DNA of 64,000 nt from an uncultured Collinsella sp. GTDB lineage: Bacteria > Actinomycetota > Coriobacteriia > Coriobacteriales > Coriobacteriaceae. Numbering within the stretch: the stretch's first letter is position 1; every line of letters begins with the position of its first letter. The notes below the pieces were generated by a model. That model was given only the letters and a program-made list of their open reading frames with translations, ran no database searches and was not told the origin of the DNA. Positions 53,503 to 62,001 of the stretch are shown one piece after another. The stretch spans positions 16,909-80,908 of the forward strand of contig CABRHH010000010.1 in assembly GCA_902470695.1 (NCBI GenBank), written 5' to 3'. The position numbers were made by a program, and so were the translations under genes.

Positions 53503-54471
53503 TTATGCGGAGGCCTTCTCGGTGTACTCCTCGATGGTGTCGTAGGCGCCCTCGTCGACCTCGGTGTAGCCCTTGTGGCCCCACAGGGACATGGCCTCAG
53601 CGCCCTCCTCGTCACCCGCCATGTTGAGGAAGGTCTCGCGGATCTTGTCCTGCGTTTCCTCGTCCATATCCGGCAGCACGGCGATAGCGTCGTTGGGGAT
53701 GTCGCCCTCGGTGAGGAACAGCACGCGCAGCTCGGCGAACAGGTCGGTGTCGGCGAACTTGGATGCGAACACGTTTCGCGCGCCCTCGAAGACGAAGCAG
53801 GCGTCCTGCTGGCCGTTGAGCACGGCGGTCATCTCGCTGGGGATGTCGTTGACGGTGGTGAGGGTGCAGTCCTTGGCCGGGTCGATGCCGGCGTCTTTCA
53901 TCTCGGCCACCGGATAGATGTAGCCGCTGGCGGAGTTGGGCGACAGCGTGGCGATCTTTTTGCCCTTAAGGTCCTCGATCCCCTGCATGGCGCTGTCGGC
54001 GCGCACGAGCACCTCGCCCTTGAAGGTGCCGGCGAGCTGCCCGTCGATGGGCTTGCCCGTCTCGCGGTCGTAGGCGCCGAGCTCGGAGGTGAGGATAGCC
54101 TTGGCGCAGCCCTGGTTGCGCGCCTGCACGTAGGCGGCGGGCGGCATGATGCCAAGGTCGACCTTGCCGGACGCCATGGCCTCGACGATGGTGGTGTAGT
54201 CGGTGGCCAAGGTGACGTTCACCTCGCGGTCGAGCTTGCTCGAAAGGTACTCGGCGAAGGGCTTTGCCTTGGCCTCCATGCTGCCGTCGTTGTTCGTGGG
54301 AACGAACTGCACCTCAAGGGGCTTGTCGGAGGACGCGGCCGAAGCGCTGCCCGCCCCGGAGCCGCCGCCGCATGCGGTAAGCGCGGACAGGCCGCCGAAC
54401 GCGAGCGCTCCGGCAAGCAGGTTTCTGCGGCCGATGGGCGTGGACGCTACGGCGGATTCGAGTTGACGCAT
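53503..54471 (-). CDS. phnD: phosphonate-type ABC transporter substrate-binding lipoprotein (PhnD)
   Basis: A 322-residue PhnD-family binding protein. The signal contains RRNLLAGALAFGGLSALTAC with the lipobox Cys at residue 34. The mature part has LEVQFVPTNNDGSMEAKAKP, VTLATDYTTIVEAMASGKVD, GIMPPAAYVQARNQG, and SPNSASGYIYPVAEMKDAGI, the pocket region of the family. It feeds the PhnC/PhnE importer. Ligand could be a phosphonate, phosphite or phosphate ester. ATG 54471 follows AAAGGG. Confidence 0.93.
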   Translation of the reverse strand: MRQLESAVASTPIGRRNLLAGALAFGGLSALTACGGGSGAGSASAASSDKPLEVQFVPTNNDGSMEAKAKPFAEYLSSKLDREVNVTLATDYTTIVEAMASGKVDLGIMPPAAYVQARNQGCAKAILTSELGAYDRETGKPIDGQLAGTFKGEVLVRADSAMQGIEDLKGKKIATLSPNSASGYIYPVAEMKDAGIDPAKDCTLTTVNDIPSEMTAVLNGQQDACFVFEGARNVFASKFADTDLFAELRVLFLTEGDIPNDAIAVLPDMDEETQDKIRETFLNMAGDEEGAEAMSLWGHKGYTEVDEGAYDTIEEYTEKASA

Positions 54472-54785
54472 GATGGGGCCCTTTCTGGTTGCAGGCACGT
54501 TCGCGAATCAGTATCGCATGACAATATAAGAGCATTGTAAAGGCTGAAGCTGACGTTTTATATACCAGAATGACCGATTTGTACCGTTTTCTTTTGCTAG
54601 CGATGGGCGGCAGGGAGCGGGGCGGGCGGCGAGTCGGTGCGGCGCGGGGTCGTCAGGGCGCCGAGGTGGCATGGCGCGGGGCGTCAGGGCCCCGAGGCGG
54701 CATGGTGCGGGACGAGGGAGGGCGCCGGGGCGGTGCGGCACGGGACGAATGGGCACAGCAGCGCCAATCTGCGCGACGGCATTGG

Positions 54786-55490
54786 TCCGGATTCGGCCCA
54801 TCGGCGCAGAGAAGGTTCGCGTTTCGTCCATCAAAAAATCCCGGGTTCGCATTTCGTCCATCGAGCGCATCCAGGGTTCGGGTTTTGTCCATTGACGAAT
54901 CTAGGGTTCGGCGTTCGTCCATCCAGAGGGGAAAAGCAGCCTTGAATGGACAAGATACGAACCCTGGTTTTCCAAATGGACGGAACCCGAACCCTTGATG
55001 TTCGGACGGACGCCGAGCGCGGCCGAAGATCGAAACCGCAATCCGCGGATGGCCAAGGCACAGCCCCGAAATGCATCATCGGCGGCCTCGATGGACGAAA
55101 CGCGCACTCAAAAACGCAGGGTTTGATGCTCGTCCGTCGGCAAAGCCGGGGCTCGGCGTTCGTCCGTTTGCGCAGAGAAGGTTCGTCTCTCGTCCATTGG
55201 AACAGAAATGGTTCGGCGTCCGTCCATCGGCGAATCCCTGGTTCGCATTTCGTCCATCGAGCGCATCTAGGGTTCGGAGTTCATCCATTGACGCATCCAG
55301 GGTTCGGGTTTTGTCCATTGACGAATCTAGGGTTCGGCGTTCGTCCATCCAGAGGGGAAAAGCAGCCTTGAATGGACAAGATACGAACCCTGGTTTTTCA
55401 AATGGACGGAATCCGAACCCTAGTTTCCCCGATGGACTGGACACGAACCCTAAGTCAACCGATGGACGAAACGCGAACCCGAAATACGCC
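54786..55490. repeat. GGGTTCG/GTCCATC inverted array, copy 2 (double module)
   Basis: Two modules lie here (about 54788-55010 and 55086-55490). Each has a series of 30-bp plus-oriented units (GGTTCGNNTTTCGTCCATC), a centre GTCCATCCAGAGGGGAAAAG…CCTTGAATGGAC, and then units in reverse orientation (GATGGAC…CGAACCC). The block 54866-54971 is repeated without a mismatch at 55292-55397 (106 bp, offset 426), which indicates a recent duplication. No gene overlaps; the region lies between phnD and livF. Confidence 0.9.
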
Positions 55491-55679
55491 GCCGCGCCGG
55501 CCCTCCCGGCCCGGCAGCCAGCCCGACACTGATGTCACAGCCTTCCGGCTCGACGGCTAGGCGCGGCGCTGGAGCCGCAGCCCTCAGGCTTGGCACTCGG
55601 CAGCCGGTTCAGCGCGCCAATGTCCCGCCGACCTACCGGTGCCGACGCTCAGCTCAATACCCGCCCCACCGGCAGCCTG

Positions 55680-55871
55680 TCGACAGCCCGCCGACGCCCA
55701 GGCCGGCACCCGACACGGCGCCCGATCTGGCGCCCGGAACGGCACCCAGCTCAGCACGCAGCCTGGCACCTGGCCCGGCACGCGGCCCGGTGTCCGGCTC
55801 GATACGCAGCTCAACACTCGGCACGACGTCCGGCACGACGTCCGATTCTGCACCCGACCCGACGGCCAGAC
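55680..55871. repeat. 12-bp tandem repeats, about 16 units
   Basis: From 55680 to 55871 the sequence divides cleanly into 12-mers without gaps, such as CGGCACCCGACA, CGGCGCCCGATC, TGGCGCCCGGAA, CGGCACCCAGCT, TGGCACCTGGCC, CGACGTCCGGCA and CTGCACCCGACC, with a consensus close to CGGCACCCGGCC. The plus strand is open over it and would give a four-residue repeat, but no start signal or domain supports a gene. Confidence 0.85.
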
Positions 55872-55934
55872 CCCACGCTGACGCCGTAGCCCTCCAGCAC
55901 GATACCGGGCCCAGCGCCGGCGGGACGGGTGCCC

Positions 55935-56010
55935 TACCCATCCAGGTAGGCCCGGCGCCGTCGGGATGGATCCTCTATCCGCCCAGGTAGGCGCGGCGCA
56001 CGTCGTCGTT
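55935..56010. repeat. 41-bp duplication of the livF 3' end
   Basis: The coding end of livF contains (plus strand) CTATCCGCCCAGGTAGGCGC GGCGC; a diverged copy, CTACCCATCCAGGTAGGCCC GGCGC, lies 41 bp to the left (CCAGGTAGGC at 55942 and 55983). The copy includes the stop-codon region. Confidence 0.75.
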
Positions 56011-57039
56011 GGCGAGCAGCTCGGCACCCGTACCGGTCATGGTCACCCGCCCGGTCTCCATCACGTACCCGCGCGTGGCAACCGACAGCGCCATCTGCGC
56101 GTTTTGCTCAACCAGCAAGATTGTGGTTCCCGCCGCGTGCAGCTCGCGAATGATGTCGAAAATCTGCTCGATCAGCAACGGCGCCAAACCCATGGACGGC
56201 TCATCGAGCATGAGCAGCTTCGGCGAGCTCATCAGCGCGCGGCCCATGGCCAGCATCTGCTGCTCGCCGCCCGACAGGGTGCCCGCCAGCTGACGGCGGC
56301 GCTCGGCAAGGCGCGGGAAGTGCGCGTACACGCGCTCCAGACCGCCGGCCACCTCGGAGGCGGGCCTGGTATAGGCGCCCATCTCCAGATTCTCCGCAAC
56401 GCTCATCTGCGCGAACACACGCCGCCCCTCGGGAACATGCGCCAGGCCGCGCGCCACCAGTTTGTCGGCCGGCACGTGCATGATGTCCTCCCCTGCAAAG
56501 GCGATCGAGCCGGTCCGCGAACGCAGCAAGCCCGAAAGCGTCTTGAGCGTCGTGGACTTGCCCGCGCCGTTCGCACCGATTAGGGCCACGACCTCGCCGG
56601 CGCGCACCTCGAACGACACGTCCTTGATGGCATGGATCGCGCCGTAGTACACGTTGATGCCGGACACCTCCAGCAGTGCGCTCCCCTCCACCCCGATCGG
56701 GGTCGCAGCGTCGGTCCCGGTTGCAGTGCCGGTCCCGCTCGCCACCGCCTCGGTCGCAGCGGCTGCACCGGCCCCGGTCGCCGTCGACGTGGCAGACACA
56801 GTACCAGGCGTCGCCGACGCGAAAACCTCGGCAGCCGCTTCAACGCCCGCGCACGCCGCACCCGCCCCGCTCGCCACCGCCTCGGTCGCAGCGGCATCGG
56901 CCGCTGCCGCAGATTCGGCCCCGGTCGCCGTCCCGGCCGCGGCCGTCGCGCCGGTTCCGGCAACCGCCTCGGTCATCGCCTCGACAGCCACCTCGACCTC
57001 AGCCGCAACGCCGGTCGCGGTCCTCTCCCTGTTCGCCAT
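55975..57039 (-). CDS. livF: branched-chain amino-acid ABC transporter ATP-binding protein LivF with low-complexity N-terminal extension
   Basis: A 354-residue protein. From about residue 118 it is a normal LivF (LLEVSGINVYYGAIHAIKDV, Walker A LIGANGAGKSTTLKTLSG, signature LSGGEQQMLAMGRALM, Walker B LMLDEPSMGLAP, ending RRAYLGG). Residues 1-116 are an Ala/Thr/Gly/Glu-rich sequence with repeated TEAVASG and TATGAG pieces; a 30-bp stretch at 56734 recurs exactly at 56866 (132 bp, 44 codons apart). Usual LivF proteins have about 235 aa. The extension looks translated, because AAGGAGG lies eight bases before ATG 57039, overlapping the livG stop. A shorter start near the ABC domain cannot be fully excluded. 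Confidence 0.88.
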   Translation of the reverse strand: MANRERTATGVAAEVEVAVEAMTEAVAGTGATAAAGTATGAESAAAADAAATEAVASGAGAACAGVEAAAEVFASATPGTVSATSTATGAGAAAATEAVASGTGTATGTDAATPIGVEGSALLEVSGINVYYGAIHAIKDVSFEVRAGEVVALIGANGAGKSTTLKTLSGLLRSRTGSIAFAGEDIMHVPADKLVARGLAHVPEGRRVFAQMSVAENLEMGAYTRPASEVAGGLERVYAHFPRLAERRRQLAGTLSGGEQQMLAMGRALMSSPKLLMLDEPSMGLAPLLIEQIFDIIRELHAAGTTILLVEQNAQMALSVATRGYVMETGRVTMTGTGAELLANDDVRRAYLGG

Positions 57040-57042
57040 CGT

Positions 57043-57894
57043 CTACGCCTCCTTCTGCTTGCCGAGATACGCCTCGATAACCGCCTCGTTGCGCTGGATC
57101 TCCTCGGGTGCGCCCTTGGCGATCACACGCCCGAAGTTGAGCACGCAGATGCCCTCGCAGATGTTCATGACGAGGCTCATGTCGTGCTCGATGAGCATGA
57201 TGGCGATCTTGAACGTATCGCGGATCTTGACGATGTTCTCCATGAGCTCGGCGGTCTCGGACGGGTTCATGCCCGCTGCCGGCTCGTCGAGCAGAAGCAG
57301 GCTCGGATTCGTGGCCAGGGCGCGCACAATCTCCAGGCGGCGCTGCGCTCCGTAGGGCAGCGAGCCCGCCTGATGGTTCGCCAGGTCCTGCATGTCGAAC
57401 AGCGACAGCAGCTCGAGCGCCCGCTCGTGCGCCGCCGCCTCGCGCCGCCAATACGACGGGGTGCGCAGCACGCCCGCCAGCGCCGAGTAGGCCTCGGTGT
57501 TGTGCAGGCCCACCTTCACGTTGTCCTCCACCGTCATGGTGTCGAACAGGCGGATGTTCTGGAACGTGCGCGCGATGCCCATGCGGTTCACCTGGCTGAC
57601 GGACTTGCCGGAGGTGTCCCGGCCGTTCAGCAGGATCGTGCCGCGCGTGGGCGCGTAGACCTTGGTGAGCAGGTTGAACACCGTGGTCTTGCCGGCGCCG
57701 TTGGGGCCGATCAGGCCGGCGATCTCGGTTTTGCCGATGGTGAGGTTGAAGTCGTCCACCGCGGTGAGGCCGCCGAAGTCGATGCCCAGATGCAGCGCCT
57801 CGAGCACCGGCGCATGCTCCACGTCGCGCTCCGGAACGATGGCGCGGCTGGGCACCGGCACCATGCGACCGCGCTCGAATTCGAACTTAGGCAT
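57043..57894 (-). CDS. livG: branched-chain amino-acid ABC transporter ATP-binding protein LivG
   Basis: A 283-residue ATPase: IDFGGLTAVDDFNLTIGKTE, Walker A LIGPNGAGKTTVFNLLT, Q-loop ARTFQNIRLFDTMTVEDNV, the LivG-type signature LPYGAQRRLEIVRALA, Walker B LLLDEPAAGMNPSE, H-loop IEHDMSLVM. The first 30 residues are a charged extension. ATG 57894 follows AGGAGGT and overlaps the livM end by 8 bp. Confidence 0.94.
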   Translation of the reverse strand: MPKFEFERGRMVPVPSRAIVPERDVEHAPVLEALHLGIDFGGLTAVDDFNLTIGKTEIAGLIGPNGAGKTTVFNLLTKVYAPTRGTILLNGRDTSGKSVSQVNRMGIARTFQNIRLFDTMTVEDNVKVGLHNTEAYSALAGVLRTPSYWRREAAAHERALELLSLFDMQDLANHQAGSLPYGAQRRLEIVRALATNPSLLLLDEPAAGMNPSETAELMENIVKIRDTFKIAIMLIEHDMSLVMNICEGICVLNFGRVIAKGAPEEIQRNEAVIEAYLGKQKEA

Positions 57895-58966
57895 GCGCAC
57901 CCACCTCCTGCTTCTTCTTCCGCCGGGGCACGATGCGCGCCACCAGCGCCTTGAGCTGCGCGTTGTTGCTGCCGATCATGACCAAGATGAGCACGATCGC
58001 GTACACGAGCATGCGGTAGTCGGAGAACTGGCGCAGCGCCTCGGGCAGCACCGTGAGCACTGCCGCGGCGATGATGGAGCCGCGCATGTTGCCCAGCCCG
58101 CCGAGCACTACGAACACCAGAATCAGAATCGAGGTGTTGAAGTCGAACTTGGTGGCCGACAGCTGCGAGAACCCGTTGCCGAACAGCGCGCCGGCCGCAC
58201 CCGCCAGCGCCGCGGAGACCACGAAGGCGATCATGCGGTACTTGGTGGTGGACAGCCCCACGCTCTCGGCCGCGATGCGGTTGTCGCGCACCGCCATGAT
58301 GGCGCGACCGGTGCGGCTGCGCACCAGGTTGAGCACGATCGCGAGCGTCACGAGCACCAGGATAAAACCGGCTACGAAGGTGGCGATGGTGGTGGTGCCC
58401 GCCGCGCCCTGCGCGCCCTTGATGAGCGCGCGGCCGCCCTCGGCCAGATGCAGGTCGTCGACGGTGAGCTTGCCGGTGAGGTTGAACAGCACGTGAATGC
58501 CGCGGCTGTCCACGCCCACGATCAGGCAGGTCACGACCTCCTTGATGATCTCGCCGAAGGCCAAGGTCACGATGGCGAGGTAGTCGCCCGACAGGCGCAG
58601 GACCGGGATGCCGATGAGGGCGCCGGCCACCGCGGCGGCAAGCGCGCCGGCAACGATGGCGATCACCAGGCGCACCGCGGGCACGGGCACGGCGTCGGCC
58701 AGGCTCATGGCCACCACGATACCCGTGTAGGCGCCCACGCTCATGAAGCCGGCGTGCCCGAGCGACAGGTCGCCCGCAACGCCCACCACCAGGTTGAGCG
58801 ACAGCGCCATGACGATGTAGGCGCAGATGGGCACCAGCTGGCCGACGATCATGCGCGGGATGAGGTGGTTGGCCTGCAGGGTGCTCACGATGGCGAAGGC
58901 GGCGATCACCATGCCGTAGGTGAGCAGGTCGGCGCGGGTGCGCTTGTTTTTGAGGAATCCGAACAT
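57887..58966 (-). CDS. livM: branched-chain amino-acid ABC transporter permease LivM
   Basis: A 359-residue permease with eight to nine helices. It has LSLNLVVGVAGDLSLGHAGF MSVGAY near residue 60-85, LSGDYLAIVTLAFGEIIKEV, the loop GRAIMAVRDNRIAAESVGLS, and LILVFVVLGGLGNMRGSI. It pairs with LivH. ATG 58966 follows GTAGGTG; it overlaps livG by 8 bp and lies 7 bp after livH. Confidence 0.94.
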   Translation of the reverse strand: MFGFLKNKRTRADLLTYGMVIAAFAIVSTLQANHLIPRMIVGQLVPICAYIVMALSLNLVVGVAGDLSLGHAGFMSVGAYTGIVVAMSLADAVPVPAVRLVIAIVAGALAAAVAGALIGIPVLRLSGDYLAIVTLAFGEIIKEVVTCLIVGVDSRGIHVLFNLTGKLTVDDLHLAEGGRALIKGAQGAAGTTTIATFVAGFILVLVTLAIVLNLVRSRTGRAIMAVRDNRIAAESVGLSTTKYRMIAFVVSAALAGAAGALFGNGFSQLSATKFDFNTSILILVFVVLGGLGNMRGSIIAAAVLTVLPEALRQFSDYRMLVYAIVLILVMIGSNNAQLKALVARIVPRRKKKQEVGAHA

Positions 58967-58973
58967 GGCACAC

Positions 58974-59855
58974 CTACACTTTCTCGGGCACATAGGTGCC
59001 GAACAGGCCAGCCGGGCGCACCAGCAGCACCACGATCAGCACCGCGAACACGATCGAGTTCGCCAGGCTCGTGGAGATGTAGGCCTGCGCCATCGCCTCG
59101 ATGACGCCCAACAGGATGCCGCCCACGAAGGCCCCGGGGATCGAGCCGATACCGCCGAACACGGCAGCCGTGAACGCCTTGATGCCGGGCATGGAACCCG
59201 TGGTGGGCTGCAGCACCGGCGAGTAGGAGCACAGAAGCACGCCGGCGATGGCGGCCAACGCGCTGCCGATGGCGAAGGTCATGGAGATGGTGCGGTTCAC
59301 GTTGATGCCCATGAGCTGGGCGGCCGCCTTGTCCTCGGACACCGCGCGCATGGCCTTGCCCATCTTGGTGCGACCCGTGAACCACATGAGCGCCGTCATG
59401 ATCACCAAGCACGCCGCCACCGTCACGATCGAGACCGCCGAGATGTTGTAGGCGGCGAGCGCCGGCGGGACCTCGAACGGCACGATCGAGGCGAAGTTCT
59501 TGGGCGTGGCGCCCCAGATGAGCTGCGCGGCGTTCTGCAGCAGGTACGACACACCGATCGCGGTGATGAGCACCGCCAGCGGCCCCGCCTGGCGCAGCGG
59601 ACGGTACGCGAGTCCCTCGATCACCACGCCGAGCACCGTGCACACCGCCACGGCGGCCAGCACCGACACCCACGCCGGCAGCGCCAGGTAGGACGTGGCG
59701 CAAAACGAGATGTAGGCACCCACCATGATGACGTCGCCGTGCGCGAAGTTGAGCATCTTGGCGATGCCGTACACCATGGTGTAGCCCAGCGCGATGATGG
59801 CATACACACTGCCCATGGACAGCCCGTTCACCAGATATTGGAGAAAGACGGACAC
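58974..59855 (-). CDS. livH: branched-chain amino-acid ABC transporter permease LivH
   Basis: A 293-residue permease. It has LQYLVNGLSMGSVYAIIALG YTMVYG at the start, LNFAHGDVIMVGAY, the loop KMGKAMRAVSEDKAAAQLMG and AFTAAVFGGIGSIPGAFVGG. The GTG at 59855 was chosen because GGGAGG lies five bases before it; upstream codons in the same frame encode untypical residues. It is separated from livJ by a terminator-like structure. Confidence 0.94.
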   Translation of the reverse strand: MSVFLQYLVNGLSMGSVYAIIALGYTMVYGIAKMLNFAHGDVIMVGAYISFCATSYLALPAWVSVLAAVAVCTVLGVVIEGLAYRPLRQAGPLAVLITAIGVSYLLQNAAQLIWGATPKNFASIVPFEVPPALAAYNISAVSIVTVAACLVIMTALMWFTGRTKMGKAMRAVSEDKAAAQLMGINVNRTISMTFAIGSALAAIAGVLLCSYSPVLQPTTGSMPGIKAFTAAVFGGIGSIPGAFVGGILLGVIEAMAQAYISTSLANSIVFAVLIVVLLVRPAGLFGTYVPEKV

Positions 59856-59920
59856 GTGGGCCTCCCTTCTTGTCAGACGGATCGATCGCATGCGCAGTCG
59901 GCATGCGCGATCGGTATTCG

Positions 59921-59990
59921 AAAAAACAAACGGCGCCGGGCTCCGCAACCGGCATCCCGCACACGGGACCCGGCGCAGCTCCCGGCGCCG
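59921..59990 (-). terminator. terminator between livJ and livH
   Basis: On the minus strand GGCGCCGGG (59982-59990) pairs with CCCGGCGCC (59932-59940) around inner GC-rich stems, followed by GTTTGTTTTTT. It should reduce transcription into livHMGF so that the binding protein is in excess. Confidence 0.8.
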
Positions 59991-60006
59991 ATGCGCGTCC
60001 CGAGCG

Positions 60007-61194
60007 CTAGGCGGCTACGTACGCGCCGTCCTTGATCATGTAAACCAGTGGGTCCTTCTCGACCTCGCCCTTATCGTTCCAGGTAAGCGTGCCGGTGAGA
60101 CCCTCGACCGAGATCTTGGTCATCGCGGCGGGCAGCTCGGACGCCACCGTTGCGGGGTCGGCGTCGGCAGCAAGGCCGGCCTTGCCGAGCGCCTCCACCA
60201 CCGCGTGCACCGCGTCGTAGGCGTCGGCGGCGAACTGGTCGGGCACCTCGCCATAGGCCTTCTTGTAGGCCTCCACGAAGTCCTTGTTCTTCTCGTCGTC
60301 GGCCGAGAACGGCGTCATGAGGTAGAGCCCCTCGGCGAGCGCAGTGTCGAAGCCCTCCACGCCCAGGATGCCGTCCATGCCGTCGCAGCCCATGACCTTG
60401 ACGTCGTAGCCCATCTCGTGCGCGTTGCTGAGCAGCACCGAGGCGGGCGTGTAGTAGATCGGGGCGAAGATCATCGTGGCGCCGGCGTTTTTAGCCTTGG
60501 TGAGCTGGTTGGTGAAGCTCGTTTGCGAATCGTCCTTGAAGGTCTCCTCATCCACGATATCGAGCTTGAGGTCGGCGGCCTTCTCGGAGAAGGCATCGCG
60601 GATGCCGGAGGAGTAGGTATCGCCGGAGTTGTAGAACACGGCGAACTTCTCGTTCGGGAACATCTCGGCAAGCTTGGCGGCGGCGTTCGCACCCTGGTTG
60701 GGGTCGCTGAAGCAGGCCTGGAAGACGCAGTCCTTGCCGTCGGTCACATCCGGGCTGGAGGCCGACGGCGTGATCATGAAGATCTTCGGGTCGGTGTTGG
60801 CGACCTCGGCCACCGCGATGGACGCACCAGTGGTGGTGGGGCCCACGAGCGCCTGCATGCCCCAGTCGGCCAGGCTGTTGAAAGCGTTGACCGACTTCTC
60901 GCCGTCGGCCACGTCGTCCTCGGACTTGGAGGCGAGCGGCAGCTCGTCGGTGGAGAAGTCCTTGCAGGCCAGCTCGACGCCGTTGCACACCGAGGTGCCG
61001 TAGGAGGCGGCGGCGCCGGTGAGCGGGCCGATAGCCCCGATCTTGAAGGCACCCGCGGCGTCGGCGCTGCCCGCGCCGCCCTCGCCATCGGAGCAGCCGG
61101 CTAGAATGCCTGCCGCCCCCAGACCCAGGGCACCTACGATCACGCTCCTGCGATTCACGACAACGTTGCATGGCGTACCGGTGAGGCTCGACAT
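60007..61194 (-). CDS. livJ: branched-chain amino-acid ABC transporter substrate-binding lipoprotein (LivJ/LivK)
   Basis: A 395-residue type I periplasmic-binding-fold protein. The signal RRSVIVGALGLGAAGILAGC puts the acylated Cys at residue 34. Core blocks are FKIGAIGPLTGAAASYGTSV, ALVGPTTTGASIAVAEVANT, KIFMITPSASSPDVTD, FAVFYNSGDTYSSGIRDAF, and QFAADAYDAVHAVVEAL. It binds Leu/Ile/Val or related amino acids outside the cell. ATG 61194 follows GAGGAGA. It is the first gene of livJHMGF. Confidence 0.94.
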   Translation of the reverse strand: MSSLTGTPCNVVVNRRSVIVGALGLGAAGILAGCSDGEGGAGSADAAGAFKIGAIGPLTGAAASYGTSVCNGVELACKDFSTDELPLASKSEDDVADGEKSVNAFNSLADWGMQALVGPTTTGASIAVAEVANTDPKIFMITPSASSPDVTDGKDCVFQACFSDPNQGANAAAKLAEMFPNEKFAVFYNSGDTYSSGIRDAFSEKAADLKLDIVDEETFKDDSQTSFTNQLTKAKNAGATMIFAPIYYTPASVLLSNAHEMGYDVKVMGCDGMDGILGVEGFDTALAEGLYLMTPFSADDEKNKDFVEAYKKAYGEVPDQFAADAYDAVHAVVEALGKAGLAADADPATVASELPAAMTKISVEGLTGTLTWNDKGEVEKDPLVYMIKDGAYVAA

Positions 61195-61631
61195 ACGGCT
61201 CTCCTCTCGAGTGCGGCCGCGGCGGATGCGCACGGCGATGAACGAATACCGCGCGGGCGGCGAAGCCGGGTCCCGCATGCGGTTCGCATCAGGGTACACG
61301 CTTTATTCAACAGAAGCGTTTCCAAATGGTTACAAGTTCGATGCTGTATATTCGCACGCCCTGCTTGAGGGCACATGCATGGCTGTTGAACTGCTGCGAT
61401 GATGATCCTCCGCCCGGTGGGCGCGATGTTACATCTATGTTTCAAGCCCAACCGCGCGCGCAGGCGATGCCGGCAGCGGGTGCACCACGGTAGAATGGCG
61501 AGAAGCAACACGGAGCTGCACACGGCCGATGCGGCGCGCGGGCAGCGGGCGCGGGGTGCCTCGGAAGCGCATGCCGGATGCGGGGTGCGTTGCCGCGGGG
61601 CCGGCTCGCTTCGGCTGCGGGCGGGCGGCTC

Positions 61632-61980
61632 GCCTCGGCGGGCGGCACGGCGCCCGGGCTGCCTCGGCGGGCGGCACGGTGCCCGGGCAGGGCGCCTCGG
61701 CAGGTGCCGTGCCGGATCGCCTCAGCAGGTGCCGTGTGCGCGTGTCCGATTCGACATCGTTCGGGCGCCTCGCGTACGCGTTTGCACACGCCCGGGCGGC
61801 GCGGACGGCAGGCGCAGAGCCGCGGTCGCCGCGCGGTGGGCAGTCGCCCCGAGACGACCGCATGCCCCCACCGCCCGCACGCCTCTCACTATCCGCACGT
61901 CTTTTTGCCCGCACGCCCCTCACTGCCCGCATGTCCCCCGCCGCCCGCATCTCTCAATGTCCGCACGTCTCTTACCCACA
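61632..61980. repeat. two degenerate repeat arrays upstream of homoserine dehydrogenase
   Basis: Array one: units beginning GCCTCGGCGGGCGGCACGG at 61632 and 61661, and GCCTCGGCAGGTGCCGTG at 61694 and 61719 (steps 29, 33, 25). Array two: 16-18-bp units GCCCGCACGCCTCTCACT, GCCCGCACGCCCCTCACT, GCCCGCATGTCCCCCGCC and similar from 61873 to about 61975. Together with 61195-61631 this is an 800-bp stretch without a supported gene; the frame upstream of hom is open through it but looks untranslated. Confidence 0.75.
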
Positions 61981-62001
61981 TTCACCCAGCAAGGAGCGCA
62001 C

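Noticed and set aside
54786..55490. GGTTCG repeats as tRNA T-arm remnants
   Set aside because: GGTTCG recalls the T-arm, but the units lack the paired arm, acceptor or anticodon parts and have their own 30-bp pattern with GTCCATC.
55532..55990. Plus-strand frame with a tetrapeptide repeat
   Set aside because: There is no ribosome binding site, it overlaps the livF end in antisense, and its periodicity is explained by the 12-bp DNA repeat. Kept as a finding, not as a gene.
61399..62001. 200-codon N-terminal extension of homoserine dehydrogenase
   Set aside because: The ATG at 62002 has AAGGAG and matches the family start. The upstream frame is Arg/Gly-rich and made of intergenic repeats.
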